DNA of 64,000 nt from DSSM01 sp964484125 (GTDB lineage Bacteria; Bacteroidota; Ignavibacteria; Tepidaquicellales; Tepidaquicellaceae), in NCBI GenBank assembly GCA_964484125.1, contig CAZAEK010000007.1, positions 1 to 64,000 of the forward strand, written 5' to 3'. Below are positions 1 to 8,628 of this stretch, one piece after another (position 1 is the stretch's first letter; each line of letters starts with the position of its first letter). Made by a program: the position numbers and the translations under genes. The notes below the pieces were generated by a model. The model did no database searches. It was not told the DNA's origin and saw only the letters and a list, made by a program, of their open reading frames with translations.

Positions 1-303
1 AATTTTCCCGTAATTTCCGCTTATAAAAACCGTATCAGGATGTAACATAAATATTGACATAAACCTTTGAGAGGTAAAATTTGAGTTTTGAGCAGTAAAA
101 TTTATTCCTCCATTTGTTGTTTTGTATATATTAAATGTTGAACTGCTATATAGAACTCCTGAGTAATAGCCCGTATTTTCATTGAAAAACTTCATACAAT
201 AAGACGACTGAGCTTGTGCCGGTGTATATTGAATTGTCCATTGAGAAAGTGCAAGATTCGCAAAGAGCATTGCGGTAAATATAAAAAGGAAGGATTTACT
301 CAT
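1..303 (-). CDS. Secreted Ycf48/BNR-repeat-like protein (3' part outside window)
   Basis: An open frame runs from ATG at 303 leftwards off the window edge, 101 codons with no stop, so only the N-terminus is visible. It begins with a signal peptide (MSKSFLFIFTAMLFANLALSQ) typical of exported FCB-group proteins. It then shows a piece resembling a sialidase/Ycf48-type repeat (NTGYYSG followed about 15 residues later by YKTTNGGINF), the same repeat type as the T9SS cargo protein at 9874. By analogy it probably ends in a T9SS sorting domain, but that part cannot be seen. Function is unknown; such repeats usually form beta-propellers in extracellular proteins. The gene is divergent from the lipoprotein gene at 504, with about 200 bp of AT-rich sequence between them. 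Confidence 0.7.
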   Translation of the reverse strand, partial: MSKSFLFIFTAMLFANLALSQWTIQYTPAQAQSSYCMKFFNENTGYYSGVLYSSSTFNIYKTTNGGINFTAQNSNFTSQRFMSIFMLHPDTVFISGNYGKI

Positions 304-503
304 AATAAAAAGAATTATTTAGTTATTTAAAAAATATAATTATTAAGAATAAATGAAAAGCCAAAATAATTAACTCAGATTTAATGCTTTGTTTAGAATT
401 ATTATTCCTAATTTATTTTAAGTTGATATATTTATTAAAAGCTATTTTTCAATTGAACATTGTTGACGTAATAGTTAAAATTGAGAAACTTAATTCTGTA
501 AAA

Positions 504-1019
504 ATGAAAATATTACTTTCTTTGATTTTATTCGCCTTCCTTACTTCCGGCTGTGCTTCATCTAAAAAAGAAGACAGATGGACTTATCTGCAGTATGATT
601 TTACAACCGGACCAATTAGTCCGGAATATTACTATGAATACAGCATAAATATTGAAACAAACGGTAAGGGAGCTTTTACATATAAAGCAGGTGGTGAAAC
701 ATATAATTATACTTTTAATGTTACCCAGACTCAGTTGGCAAAACTAACCGATGCTATTGAAAAAAGTAAAATCCTTGATGAAACTATTAAAGATGGTGAA
801 ACTTTAATCGGAGGTCCGACAAAAAAGTTGAAAGTATTTTATGTCAATCCGGATCCGAATTCTGACCAGCCCCCGAAAATCTATGAAACTCCGTATTTTA
901 TTCCGAAGGAATATGCAGTTAATATACAAAAGCTGTATGAATTAATAGTAAGCACTGTTCCGCAGGATTTATTTAAAGATGCTCAGAAAAAAGCTGAAGA
1001 TTTAAGAAATAAAAATTAA
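504..1019 (+). CDS. Putative lipoprotein, unknown function
   Basis: The 171-residue protein starts at ATG 504. The frame is open upstream to 384, but the start at 504 places a signal peptide directly at the N-terminus (MKILLSLILFAFLTSGC) with a lipobox LTSGC, so cleavage before the cysteine and lipid anchoring are expected. The mature part (residues 18-171) is soluble-looking, rich in Tyr, Lys and Asp, and ends in a charged helix. I do not recognise the family. It ends in a 4-bp convergent overlap with cysS on the other strand. It is probably an envelope lipoprotein; its role is not inferable. Confidence 0.7.
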   Translation: MKILLSLILFAFLTSGCASSKKEDRWTYLQYDFTTGPISPEYYYEYSINIETNGKGAFTYKAGGETYNYTFNVTQTQLAKLTDAIEKSKILDETIKDGETLIGGPTKKLKVFYVNPDPNSDQPPKIYETPYFIPKEYAVNIQKLYELIVSTVPQDLFKDAQKKAEDLRNKN

Positions 1020-2434
1020 TTTTTAGGTTTTATTTCGTAACCTCCGCCTTTCACGTCTTTTATTTCATAACCTTTTTCAAGAATCAGGTTTCTCAATTCA
1101 TCGGCTGATTTAAAATCTTTATTGGCTTTTGCATCTTTTCGTTTTTCGGCAAGCTCGATAATCTCCTGTGGAATTTCGTTTCCGGCAGTTGCACTTATTT
1201 CATCTAACTTCAGTCCAAGTACAAAATCAAATTTATATGCCAGCGTCAGTTTTTCCGCAGGACTCAGGTTTTCATCTTTCAAAACTTCCCATAATACTGC
1301 AATACCTTCTGTAACATTAAGGTCATCGTTTACACAATCTGCGAATTTATCTGCATATTTTATTCCTGTTGCTGATAATTCTTTTGCTTTATTTCCTTCA
1401 GAGAGTTTATATGCTTCTTCGATTTTAGATTTAAGATTATTAAAACCATTTCTTGCTGAGTCAAGGTTATCAAAAGAAAATTTTATTTTTTTTCTGTAAT
1501 GTGTCATTAAAAGGAAATATCTGTAATCAAGCGGCGAATATCCTCTGTCCATAAGTGTTTTAAGCCGCATGAATTCACCTGCAGATTTGGACATCTTTCC
1601 TTTTTCTTCAATTAAAAATTCTCCGTGAAGCCAGTAACGGACAAATTGTTTCCCGGTACATGCTTCTGATTGAGCAATTTCATTTGTGTGATGTATTGGA
1701 ATATGGTCAACTCCTCCGCAGTGTATATCAAATGTGTCGCCAAGAAATTTTCTGCTCATTGCGGAGCATTCAATATGCCAGCCGGGAAAACCTTTTCCCC
1801 ACGGTGATTCCCATTCCATTTGTCTTTGCTTATCTTTTGGAGAAAATTTCCATAAAGCGAAATCTGTTTTATTTTTCTTTTCGTCAGAAAAAGCTATTCG
1901 TTTACCTTCTTCAAGTCCCTGAATATCAAGTAATGCAAGTTTGCCGTATTCTGGAAATTTTTTAGTGTCAAAGTAAATCCCGTCTGATGTTGAATAAGTA
2001 TATCCTTTTTCCTCAAGACATTTCACCATATCTATCTGCTCCCTGATGTAATCTGTTGCCTTACACCATATTGTCGGCTGAAGTATGTTAAGGTTTTTTA
2101 TATCTTCCATAAAAGACGCCGTATAAAACTCAGCAATTTCCCATACTGATTTACCTTCGCGGATAGAACCTTTTTCCATTTTATCTTCGCCTTCGTCATC
2201 ATCTGATACAAGATGACCTACATCAGTTATATTAACAACATGTTTAACCTTGTAATTATTAAAAAGTAAAACACGCTTTAATATATCTTCGAAAAAATAA
2301 GCCCTCAGATTTCCAATGTGTGCGAAGTTATAAACTGTTGGTCCGCAACAGTACATCTTTACATTACCCTCTTCGAGAGGAATAAATTCCTCTTTTTTCC
2401 GTGTGAGTGTATTAAATAAATATAGTTTATTCAT
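1016..2434 (-). CDS. cysS: Cysteine--tRNA ligase
   Basis: This class I aminoacyl-tRNA synthetase charges tRNA-Cys with cysteine in the cytoplasm. At 472 residues it has the usual family length. Visible landmarks are the nucleotide-binding HIGN motif (residues 39-42), the KMSKS loop (280-284) and the zinc site that discriminates cysteine, apparently C30 (or C29), C223, H248 or H249, and E252 in the segment IECSAMSRKF...HIPIHHTNEIAQSE. The C-terminal helical tRNA-binding part is present and the gene looks intact. It lies downstream of a T9SS cargo gene but is separated from it by a terminator at 2491-2532, so it should have its own promoter. Confidence 0.97.
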   Translation of the reverse strand: MNKLYLFNTLTRKKEEFIPLEEGNVKMYCCGPTVYNFAHIGNLRAYFFEDILKRVLLFNNYKVKHVVNITDVGHLVSDDDEGEDKMEKGSIREGKSVWEIAEFYTASFMEDIKNLNILQPTIWCKATDYIREQIDMVKCLEEKGYTYSTSDGIYFDTKKFPEYGKLALLDIQGLEEGKRIAFSDEKKNKTDFALWKFSPKDKQRQMEWESPWGKGFPGWHIECSAMSRKFLGDTFDIHCGGVDHIPIHHTNEIAQSEACTGKQFVRYWLHGEFLIEEKGKMSKSAGEFMRLKTLMDRGYSPLDYRYFLLMTHYRKKIKFSFDNLDSARNGFNNLKSKIEEAYKLSEGNKAKELSATGIKYADKFADCVNDDLNVTEGIAVLWEVLKDENLSPAEKLTLAYKFDFVLGLKLDEISATAGNEIPQEIIELAEKRKDAKANKDFKSADELRNLILEKGYEIKDVKGGGYEIKPKN

Positions 2435-2490
2435 AACGGCAAATTAACTAATAGCAAAAATTATAAAAATGCAATTAACATTACTTTTAA

Positions 2491-2532
2491 AAAAGAAAAC
2501 AAAAAAGGACTGCCTTTTGACGGACAGTCCTT
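2491..2532 (-). terminator. Rho-independent terminator of the secreted-protein gene
   Basis: An inverted repeat pairs AAGGACTG (2505-2512) with CAGTCCTT (2525-2532). Two further C-G pairs are possible next to a bulge. On the minus strand the stem is followed by a T-rich tract (complement of 2491-2504). It sits 24 bp after the stop codon of the gene at 2556-3599 and upstream of cysS, so it ends that transcript. Confidence 0.85.
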
Positions 2533-2555
2533 AACAGGAAAAATTTTACATGAAA

Positions 2556-3599
2556 TTATTTTACCAGCATCAGCTTTTTAGTATCGGAGAAATTCTTTCC
2601 TTCGATATTTGTGAAGTTGATTTTGTAATAGTAAATTCCGCTTGAAAGATTTGATGCGTTAAAGTTTACTTCGTAAGTACCTGCGTTTAAAGTATTATTT
2701 ACAAGACCCGATACTTCTTTTCCAAGTGTGTTATAAACCTTAAGTGTAACCAATCCCTGTGAAGGAATTGAGAATTTTATATTAGTTGTAGGGTTGAAAG
2801 GATTCGGATAATTCTGAGAGAGCGAGAAGTTTTCAGCAATACCTGATTCAACTTTAATTGAGGTAGTTAAACCTGCCCATGATTTTCCGACTTTAATTCC
2901 ATCAATATTTAATGTTGGAGATGATGAAGCAGTTCCCTGTCTTAATGCAAATCTTGCAAGGTTTGATGCATCATTAACAGTACCAGTAACAGGCCCAACA
3001 TAAGGAGTTACCGGCTCTGTTCCGGGAATAGAACCACTAATTACAAACAGACTCATTTCATCATCGGTATTTGAAGATGTATTGAAAACATATTTAACAA
3101 CTAAAAGATATGTAGTTCCAAGTGAATAACCATTAGCACCATAAACTATAGGACCACCTGAAGCCGCTCCTTTTGAAAGTCCAAAGGCAATAGAGCCAGA
3201 GGAATCTTTTGCATATAGTCTTGCAGTGTAGTTTGTAGTCGAAGTTGAAGGTAGCATTGCAACAAAATAGTCACCGGTTTTGACAGAGTCAATTTTAACC
3301 ATCATTGAGATATATAAAGAGCCGGAACTATCAGCTGAAAATTGTTTATAAGCATCCTGCCCGTTATTACTGATTCTGGTAGCATTTCCAATACCCGAAA
3401 GAGCATATCCGGGGAATGTCAGGCCCGGCGAAGTAACAACTAAACGGTTTGTAATACCACCGCTGAAAGCAACCCAGCCGTGTGCGGTAAGCGAGTCGCC
3501 TGCAGTATAATCAAAATTTTCGACCAGTAAGGTCTGACTGTTTCCAATAGCCGCAATCAGCATAATGGAAAAGAAAAATGAAAGTATTTTAATCTTCAT
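2556..3599 (-). CDS. Secreted protein with T9SS type A sorting domain
   Basis: The 347-residue protein has an N-terminal signal peptide (residues 1-21, ending GNSQ). A central beta-rich region of about 230 residues resembles the jelly-roll (LamG/concanavalin-like) modules of surface proteins (ENFDYTAGDSL near the start, LNIDGIKVG near its end). The C-terminal domain of about 90 residues begins FSLSQNYPNPFNPTTNIKFS and ends KKLMLVK, a classic type IX secretion sorting signal. It is therefore probably exported across the outer membrane and surface-anchored or released. No catalytic residues were recognised. A strong terminator follows it. Confidence 0.85.
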   Translation of the reverse strand: MKIKILSFFFSIMLIAAIGNSQTLLVENFDYTAGDSLTAHGWVAFSGGITNRLVVTSPGLTFPGYALSGIGNATRISNNGQDAYKQFSADSSGSLYISMMVKIDSVKTGDYFVAMLPSTSTTNYTARLYAKDSSGSIAFGLSKGAASGGPIVYGANGYSLGTTYLLVVKYVFNTSSNTDDEMSLFVISGSIPGTEPVTPYVGPVTGTVNDASNLARFALRQGTASSSPTLNIDGIKVGKSWAGLTTSIKVESGIAENFSLSQNYPNPFNPTTNIKFSIPSQGLVTLKVYNTLGKEVSGLVNNTLNAGTYEVNFNASNLSSGIYYYKINFTNIEGKNFSDTKKLMLVK

Positions 3600-3828
3600 A
3601 TTATAAATTTTTAAGTTTATAATTATTTTTAAAAGAGAATTACAAATATACTAATTAATTACTTCAATTTAAACGCAACACACAAATCAGAAATATTAAA
3701 TAATTGTTAATGAACAATCTATTGTTATCTTTTTTTAAATATATATTCCCAACCAAATTTCAACCATTCTTTATTTATTGTATATGGATTTATAAAAATT
3801 TAAATTTATAAAAAACAAAGGATAGTAA

Positions 3829-4305
3829 TTGAATATTGACGATTTTTTGAGAGCGATTCAGCTCATGCTTGCTCCCTCGGTAATGATTTCCGCCTGCGGA
3901 CTTCTTTTGCTTGGGATAAGCAATAAATACTCTTCTATAACAAACAGAATAAGATTGCTTAATGAAGAAAAAAGAAGAGTATTACTGAAAACTGCAGAAA
4001 CAGAAATAGAATACATAACATCTGTGAGATTACAAAGTATAGCTAAACAGCTCAATAACCTTCTCTTAAGATTACGGCTTGTGAGAAATGTAATAATATC
4101 TTATACAATCGGTATTTTTCTTTTTATTTTATCATCTCTTATAATCGGAATTGAAATTTTCAGCGGATTTGTTTTTCTGGATTTCCTGAAAACTGCTTTC
4201 TTCGTTTTCGGTATGATTTTAGTTGGCGTGGGATTGATTTTTGCACTAAAGGAAACATTAATTGGTTATAAAATTGTAGAACTGGAAATTAAAGCAGATG
4301 ACTAA
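3829..4305 (+). CDS. DUF2721 family membrane protein
   Basis: The 158-residue protein starts at TTG 3829, preceded by an AAAGGA-like ribosome site at about 3818. It matches the DUF2721 pattern: an N-terminal segment with APSVMISACGLLLLGISNKY (first membrane helix), a charged cytoplasmic linker with NRIRLLNEEKR, and two more hydrophobic helices around residues 85-110 and 117-142. It is an inner-membrane protein of unknown biochemical function. It overlaps the next gene by 8 bp, so the two are translationally coupled. Confidence 0.8.
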   Translation: MNIDDFLRAIQLMLAPSVMISACGLLLLGISNKYSSITNRIRLLNEEKRRVLLKTAETEIEYITSVRLQSIAKQLNNLLLRLRLVRNVIISYTIGIFLFILSSLIIGIEIFSGFVFLDFLKTAFFVFGMILVGVGLIFALKETLIGYKIVELEIKADD

Positions 4306-5764
4306 TAAAGCACTTACAGGTTTTGGTACATACCGTATTGATATGCATACACCTGAACATTATCAGGCGCTCTATCTGGCTATTGAAAACGGAATAAGGA
4401 TAATTGACACATCTTCAAATTACACAGACGGAGAAAGCGAACAGGTAGTAGGTAATGTCATTACAGACCTGATCTCTGAAGGTAAAATCAAACGTGAAGA
4501 TATTACAATAATCACAAAGGGCGGCTATATACAGGGACAGAATTATAAACTTGCTCAAAGAAGAAAAGAATCCGGAAAGCCATATTCCGATGTTGTGGAA
4601 TATTCACCGGGTTTATGGCATTGCATAAGTCCTGATTTCCTCGATGAGCAGATTGCATTTCAATATGAAAGATTAAAGCAGTCAAAAGGGAAAGGTTACA
4701 TTGATGTTTATCTTCTGCATAACCCCGAATATTATATCGGGTGGGCTTTTAAAATGAAAGATAAACCATCAGGAGAGGAAATCAGGGATAATTTTTATAA
4801 GCGAATAAGGAAAGCATTTGAATTCCTTGAAGAACTTGCAATGAAAAAAATAATCCGTTACTATGGAATTTCTTCCAATACCTTTCCTGTAAGTTCAAAT
4901 AAATATGATTTTGTATCTCTGGAAAAAATTATTTCAATAGCAGAATCGGTCAGTTCTTCACACCATTTTAAATATGTTCAGTTTCCATTTAATTTAATTG
5001 AATCAGGGGCACTTTTCGAAAAAAATCAGAAAGACAACAGTAAAACCGTGCTTGAAATTGCTAAGCGGAATAAATTTAATGTAATTATAAACAGGCCCCT
5101 TAACGCTATAACAAATCAGGGATTGATAAGACTTGCCGAATTTGAAATCAGGGAAATTCCTGAAGAAGACACTGAAAAACTTCTGACTCTATGCAGCTTT
5201 CTTGAAGATGATCTTAAAAACGGAATGCTTCCAAATCTGAATCTTGAAGAAAAAACTTTAAAATCTTTGATTTCTGTTCTCGACCTTGCACAAAAGATAA
5301 AAGAAAATTTTCATCATTTTGGATCTATAGAACATTTGAAAGATATAATTGAAAATTATTTTGTGCCGAGGATTGATTACCTTCTTAAAATGTTTTCTGA
5401 AATAATCAAAGATAAAGAGGTTTCAGAAAAAGGAATAAAATATGTTGAAGATATAATGAAAGTACTTATTCTTGTCTCTAATCATTACAGAGAGATAGCA
5501 AATAAGCGAAGCAGGTTTATTTCAAGAATTATTAATGAAAACATTGATACAAAATATTTTAATCTTTCACTTGCTCAAAAAGCAATCAATACTATAAGTT
5601 CGGTAAAAGGAGTTGATATAGTTCTTGTAGGGGCGAGGAAAGAAAATTATGTGAGAGAAATAATTGCATTACAAAACACTCCTGCTTTCGAAAATCCGGG
5701 AGCAATATTATTAAGTTTAAAAGAAGAATTAGCAAAGGAAAATTACAGAACAGCCGAATTATAG
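4298..5764 (+). CDS. Aldo/keto reductase with long helical insertion
   Basis: The N-terminal two thirds are an aldo/keto reductase TIM barrel with the full catalytic tetrad visible: D37, Y42 (IIDTSSNYTDGESE), K74 (ITKGGY) and H141 (YLLHNPEY). NAD(P)H-dependent reduction of a carbonyl substrate is expected; the substrate is unknown. At 488 residues it is about 150 longer than typical members. The extra part (roughly residues 285-440) is charged and helical, placed before the C-terminal cofactor-binding segment (SVKGVDIVLVGARKENYV). The gene starts inside the end of the DUF2721 gene and is followed 3 bp later by a membrane-anchored protein. Confidence 0.85.
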   Translation: MTNKALTGFGTYRIDMHTPEHYQALYLAIENGIRIIDTSSNYTDGESEQVVGNVITDLISEGKIKREDITIITKGGYIQGQNYKLAQRRKESGKPYSDVVEYSPGLWHCISPDFLDEQIAFQYERLKQSKGKGYIDVYLLHNPEYYIGWAFKMKDKPSGEEIRDNFYKRIRKAFEFLEELAMKKIIRYYGISSNTFPVSSNKYDFVSLEKIISIAESVSSSHHFKYVQFPFNLIESGALFEKNQKDNSKTVLEIAKRNKFNVIINRPLNAITNQGLIRLAEFEIREIPEEDTEKLLTLCSFLEDDLKNGMLPNLNLEEKTLKSLISVLDLAQKIKENFHHFGSIEHLKDIIENYFVPRIDYLLKMFSEIIKDKEVSEKGIKYVEDIMKVLILVSNHYREIANKRSRFISRIINENIDTKYFNLSLAQKAINTISSVKGVDIVLVGARKENYVREIIALQNTPAFENPGAILLSLKEELAKENYRTAEL

Positions 5765-5767
5765 AAT

Positions 5768-6814
5768 ATGAGTAAACTGAAAATAAAATTTTATATTGTA
5801 ATTGCTCTTTTTTTTGTTTCTGTTATTCTCCTGATTATAAAAGTCTCACTCCCGGGTAAAGAAACTTCACCATATACAAATATTAATACAAAAAAATATT
5901 CTGACACATCCGAAGCGAAAAAATTATTTTCCGGTGATATAGACTCTATTTTAAACTCCTATGGAATCAGAGGAGATTGGATTAAGACAAATCCGTCAAG
6001 TATAAATTTTCCTTTATTTTATAAAGAAGTTCAGATATCTGCAGATATTTCTGCCAATGAAATTGTTTCAGAACTTTCTGATTTTATTACTTATCAGGGC
6101 TTTTCTTCTTCTGCAGTTGAAGAATTCAAATCAGGAAATATTGATTTGATTGTAAATCTAAATGACAAAAAATCACCTTTGGCAGGTATTAGTCTTACTT
6201 ATAACAATAATCTTAAAAGAGTTGCACCGGAAATCTGTATAGTTTTTACTGGTTTCGATAAATATATACTACAGGATTGTCAGACAGTTTTGAGTTCTGA
6301 TGAAAAATTTTCAGTTATCCTTCCGGATAATATGGAACGAAGTGATATTCAGGCAGCAATAATTGATTCGAGACGTGATTATATTTTAATGTTTACTGTA
6401 GGAGATGAAGATGACCTGAATGCTGACTTCAGAAGAAAAGACAGAGATTGGCGAACTAAATTTTATTCAATATGCAGCGACTATGAAAGGGAAAAGCCCG
6501 TCTTGATAAAAACCATTGGCAACGATAAAGAATTTACTAATGAATTACTCTCGGAGTTTAAGAAATGCAAAGATTTTGTTTTCAGCGATTCATCTTTAAC
6601 GGTATTTGAATCAAAGGAAAGCGGAAAAGAAAAAGTAGAAGCATTTTTTTCTAAAATGTTGACTGAATTTGCCTCAGGAAAAATGAAGTTTTATTTTCTT
6701 ATTGAATTCAATTTCAATGAAATGCAATATTATTTAGACAGAGTATCTTCTTTTGAAAAACGCGGTTTTCATTTCCGGACTTTTACTGAAATGCTGAGAA
6801 AAAACAAGAATTGA
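5768..6814 (+). CDS. Membrane-anchored protein, degenerate divergent polysaccharide deacetylase-like (DUF610)
   Basis: The 348-residue protein has one N-terminal membrane helix (about residues 7-28) and is otherwise extracytoplasmic. Residues from about 150 to the end follow the layout of the DUF610/YibQ divergent polysaccharide deacetylases: a first strand (EICIVFTGFDKY), a segment FSVILPDN matching the usual FAILP, and a C-terminal strand with FEKRGFHFRTFTEML. The paired acidic residues normally ending the first strand (IDDFG) read FTGFD here, so metal-dependent activity is doubtful. The assignment is by pattern only and could be wrong. It sits between an aldo/keto reductase and tadA in a tight operon. 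Confidence 0.5.
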   Translation: MSKLKIKFYIVIALFFVSVILLIIKVSLPGKETSPYTNINTKKYSDTSEAKKLFSGDIDSILNSYGIRGDWIKTNPSSINFPLFYKEVQISADISANEIVSELSDFITYQGFSSSAVEEFKSGNIDLIVNLNDKKSPLAGISLTYNNNLKRVAPEICIVFTGFDKYILQDCQTVLSSDEKFSVILPDNMERSDIQAAIIDSRRDYILMFTVGDEDDLNADFRRKDRDWRTKFYSICSDYEREKPVLIKTIGNDKEFTNELLSEFKKCKDFVFSDSSLTVFESKESGKEKVEAFFSKMLTEFASGKMKFYFLIEFNFNEMQYYLDRVSSFEKRGFHFRTFTEMLRKNKN

Positions 6815-6815
6815 T

Positions 6816-7265
6816 ATGCACGAGCATAGAATGAAATTAGCGATAAAAGAAGCAGAAAAAGCTCTTGAAAAAGGAGAAGTCCCTGTTGGATGTGTAATAT
6901 TCTATGAAGACAGATTAATTGCAAAAGCTCATAACCTGACCGAAACCCTTAAAGATCCTACAGCACATGCTGAAATGCAATGTATTACCTCCGCATGTGA
7001 ATATCTTGATTCTAAACTATTAAAAGGATGCTCTGTTTATGTAACACTTGAGCCATGCCCTATGTGTGCAGGAGCACTTGTACTTGCAAAGGTTGACTAT
7101 ATCTATTTCGGAGCTTACGACCCAAAAACAGGTGCTTGCGGAAGTGTTATGAATATTGCAGATAATAATAACTTAAATCACAGATGTTCAGTATATGGGG
7201 GAATAATGGATAATGTTTGCTCTGAGTTGCTGAAATTCTTTTTTAAAGATAAAAGAAATATCTAA
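6816..7265 (+). CDS. tadA: tRNA-specific adenosine deaminase
   Basis: This enzyme converts A34 to inosine in the anticodon of tRNA-Arg. The 149-residue protein carries the zinc-dependent deaminase signature: H51-A-E53 (E53 is the proton shuttle) and P80-C81-PM-C84. The length and the KAHNLTETLKDPTAHAEM segment fit TadA rather than free cytidine deaminases. It starts one base after the previous stop, so it is the last gene of the 3829-7265 operon. It ends in a 4-bp convergent overlap with the gene on the minus strand. Confidence 0.93.
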   Translation: MHEHRMKLAIKEAEKALEKGEVPVGCVIFYEDRLIAKAHNLTETLKDPTAHAEMQCITSACEYLDSKLLKGCSVYVTLEPCPMCAGALVLAKVDYIYFGAYDPKTGACGSVMNIADNNNLNHRCSVYGGIMDNVCSELLKFFFKDKRNI

Positions 7266-8386
7266 TTCACCACATTAAAAAACTGCTCTTTAAACTGTTT
7301 GCTGTTAAGCTTAACCCTGATTTTATAAATACCGTTCTGCAAAAAAGAAAAATTAATTCCTATTTTGTGACTGCCTTTTTCAAAAACACCCGTAGTAATT
7401 TCCGAAGTTAAAAAACCAAGATTGTTGATTGCTTCAATAGTCAAAATCGAGTTTTTCTCGCATTCGAAGTTTAGAAAGAAAATATTGTTGTCATTCCCGC
7501 GAAGGCGGGAATCCACATAATAATTATTTTTAGGAAGTGTTACAATTTTTTTTAATTTCGGGTAGTTCCCCACTACGCATGAATCCTGAGCAATAGCAAT
7601 ATCAATTACTTTTCCGGTAAACTTTGCTGAACCCCAAAGATATTGTTCCTGAATGTGTACGTGCCAGTTATTTCTACCTCCGTGATTCAGATACTTCAGG
7701 TCAAGAGTTTCCGATAAATCCTCGACTTTTCTTTTTTCTACAAATGAATATCTGCTCATATCAAATGCGAGCCCGATTAAATGCGGTGACACTTCAACAT
7801 CCGACCATTTTCTTCTCTTATATTTCAACTGCTGTTCCTGAGTTCTTGCAGCGTCTGAAAGTCTTGGAGAAAACCTTACCTTGTTATATAAATAAAGAAC
7901 CTTGATTAGAAAATACGGATTCAAATACGGAACAACGTTTTCTTTGAGATTAAGGAAAGGAAAATCAATTCTTGCAAGTGACCATTTAGGTGAAGTATCG
8001 CTTATATGAATAAAATTGTCATTTGCAAAACCGGTCAGATTATTTTGTGCATCCCTTACCAGAAAAAACGAACCTGAGATTTTTTTATCGTCAAATAAAA
8101 AAACAACGGAAGAATAAAAACCCGAATCTGAAAATACAATATCATTTACAGAAAAACCTGTTTTGGGAGTAACAGGAACAATTGAATTTATTTCCGAAAA
8201 TGTGCTTCCGTTATTAAAACGGTAACCGTTTGAAAAAATATTTGCAGTTGGTAATTCTTCTTCTGGTTTTGATGATTTTTTAAAGAAAAGAAAAAAAGTA
8301 ATATCAAATATTACTATTATCAAAAAAATAACAACTAATATTTTAATAATTTTTTTAGAATTAAATCTCATCAAAACCTCTTTCAA
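7262..8386 (-). CDS. Membrane-anchored M15/DUF5715-like protein
   Basis: The 374-residue protein has an N-terminal membrane anchor (about residues 13-35) and an extracytoplasmic body. Residues 180-245 show the zinc-site pattern of M15-type D-Ala-D-Ala peptidases: H202-LIGLAF-D209 and W241-H242-V-H244. The usual acidic residue shortly before WH is replaced by N239-N240, so hydrolytic activity is uncertain. A C-terminal beta domain follows. A REP-like palindrome (7490-7516) is read in frame as VDSRLRGND near residue 290. The listed start overlaps ptsH by 26 bp; the ATG at 8371 (MRFNSKK) would reduce this to 11 bp. It ends the ispA-like/ptsH operon. Confidence 0.6.
   Translation of the reverse strand: MKEVLMRFNSKKIIKILVVIFLIIVIFDITFFLFFKKSSKPEEELPTANIFSNGYRFNNGSTFSEINSIVPVTPKTGFSVNDIVFSDSGFYSSVVFLFDDKKISGSFFLVRDAQNNLTGFANDNFIHISDTSPKWSLARIDFPFLNLKENVVPYLNPYFLIKVLYLYNKVRFSPRLSDAARTQEQQLKYKRRKWSDVEVSPHLIGLAFDMSRYSFVEKRKVEDLSETLDLKYLNHGGRNNWHVHIQEQYLWGSAKFTGKVIDIAIAQDSCVVGNYPKLKKIVTLPKNNYYVDSRLRGNDNNIFFLNFECEKNSILTIEAINNLGFLTSEITTGVFEKGSHKIGINFSFLQNGIYKIRVKLNSKQFKEQFFNVVN
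7490..7516. repeat. REP-like palindrome, copy 1 (inside a coding region)
   Basis: A perfect 8-bp stem, ATTCCCGC (7493-7500) and GCGGGAAT (7505-7512), closes on a GAAG loop, flanked by GTC and CC. It is read in frame within the M15-like protein as the peptide DSRLRGND. It has the same architecture as the copies at 23985 and 24588. Confidence 0.85.
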
Positions 8387-8627
8387 AAAATTCCGTCATT
8401 TCCTTTGCGAGTTCTTCTTCATCCTCCCCTTCAAATCTCAAAGTCAGTTGAGAGCCCTGCTCTGCGGCAAGAGTCATAACCCCGATAATGCTTTTCCCGT
8501 TAACTTCATATCCGTTTTTTGAAATAAAAAAATCGGATTTATATTTTGCAGCAATTTTCACAATAGAAGAAGCAGGTCTGGTGTGCATTCCGGCTTTATT
8601 TACTATTGTTACTGTTCTTTCGATCAT
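8361..8627 (-). CDS. ptsH: HPr family phosphocarrier protein
   Basis: HPr accepts phosphate from PEP via enzyme I (encoded at 20095) and passes it to PTS permeases or regulators. The 88-residue protein has the active-site histidine H15 in GMHTRPAS and the regulatory serine S46 in NGKSIIGV, so both phosphorylation sites are present. It follows the prenyl synthase gene by 1 bp and overlaps the start of the next gene. No EII permease gene is seen in the window, so it may act in regulation rather than sugar uptake. Confidence 0.93.
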   Translation of the reverse strand: MIERTVTIVNKAGMHTRPASSIVKIAAKYKSDFFISKNGYEVNGKSIIGVMTLAAEQGSQLTLRFEGEDEEELAKEMTEFFERGFDEI

Positions 8628-8628
8628 A

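Noticed and set aside
1122..1499. A 125-codon plus-strand frame inside cysS
   Set aside because: It is antisense to a clearly conserved gene and has no family pattern.
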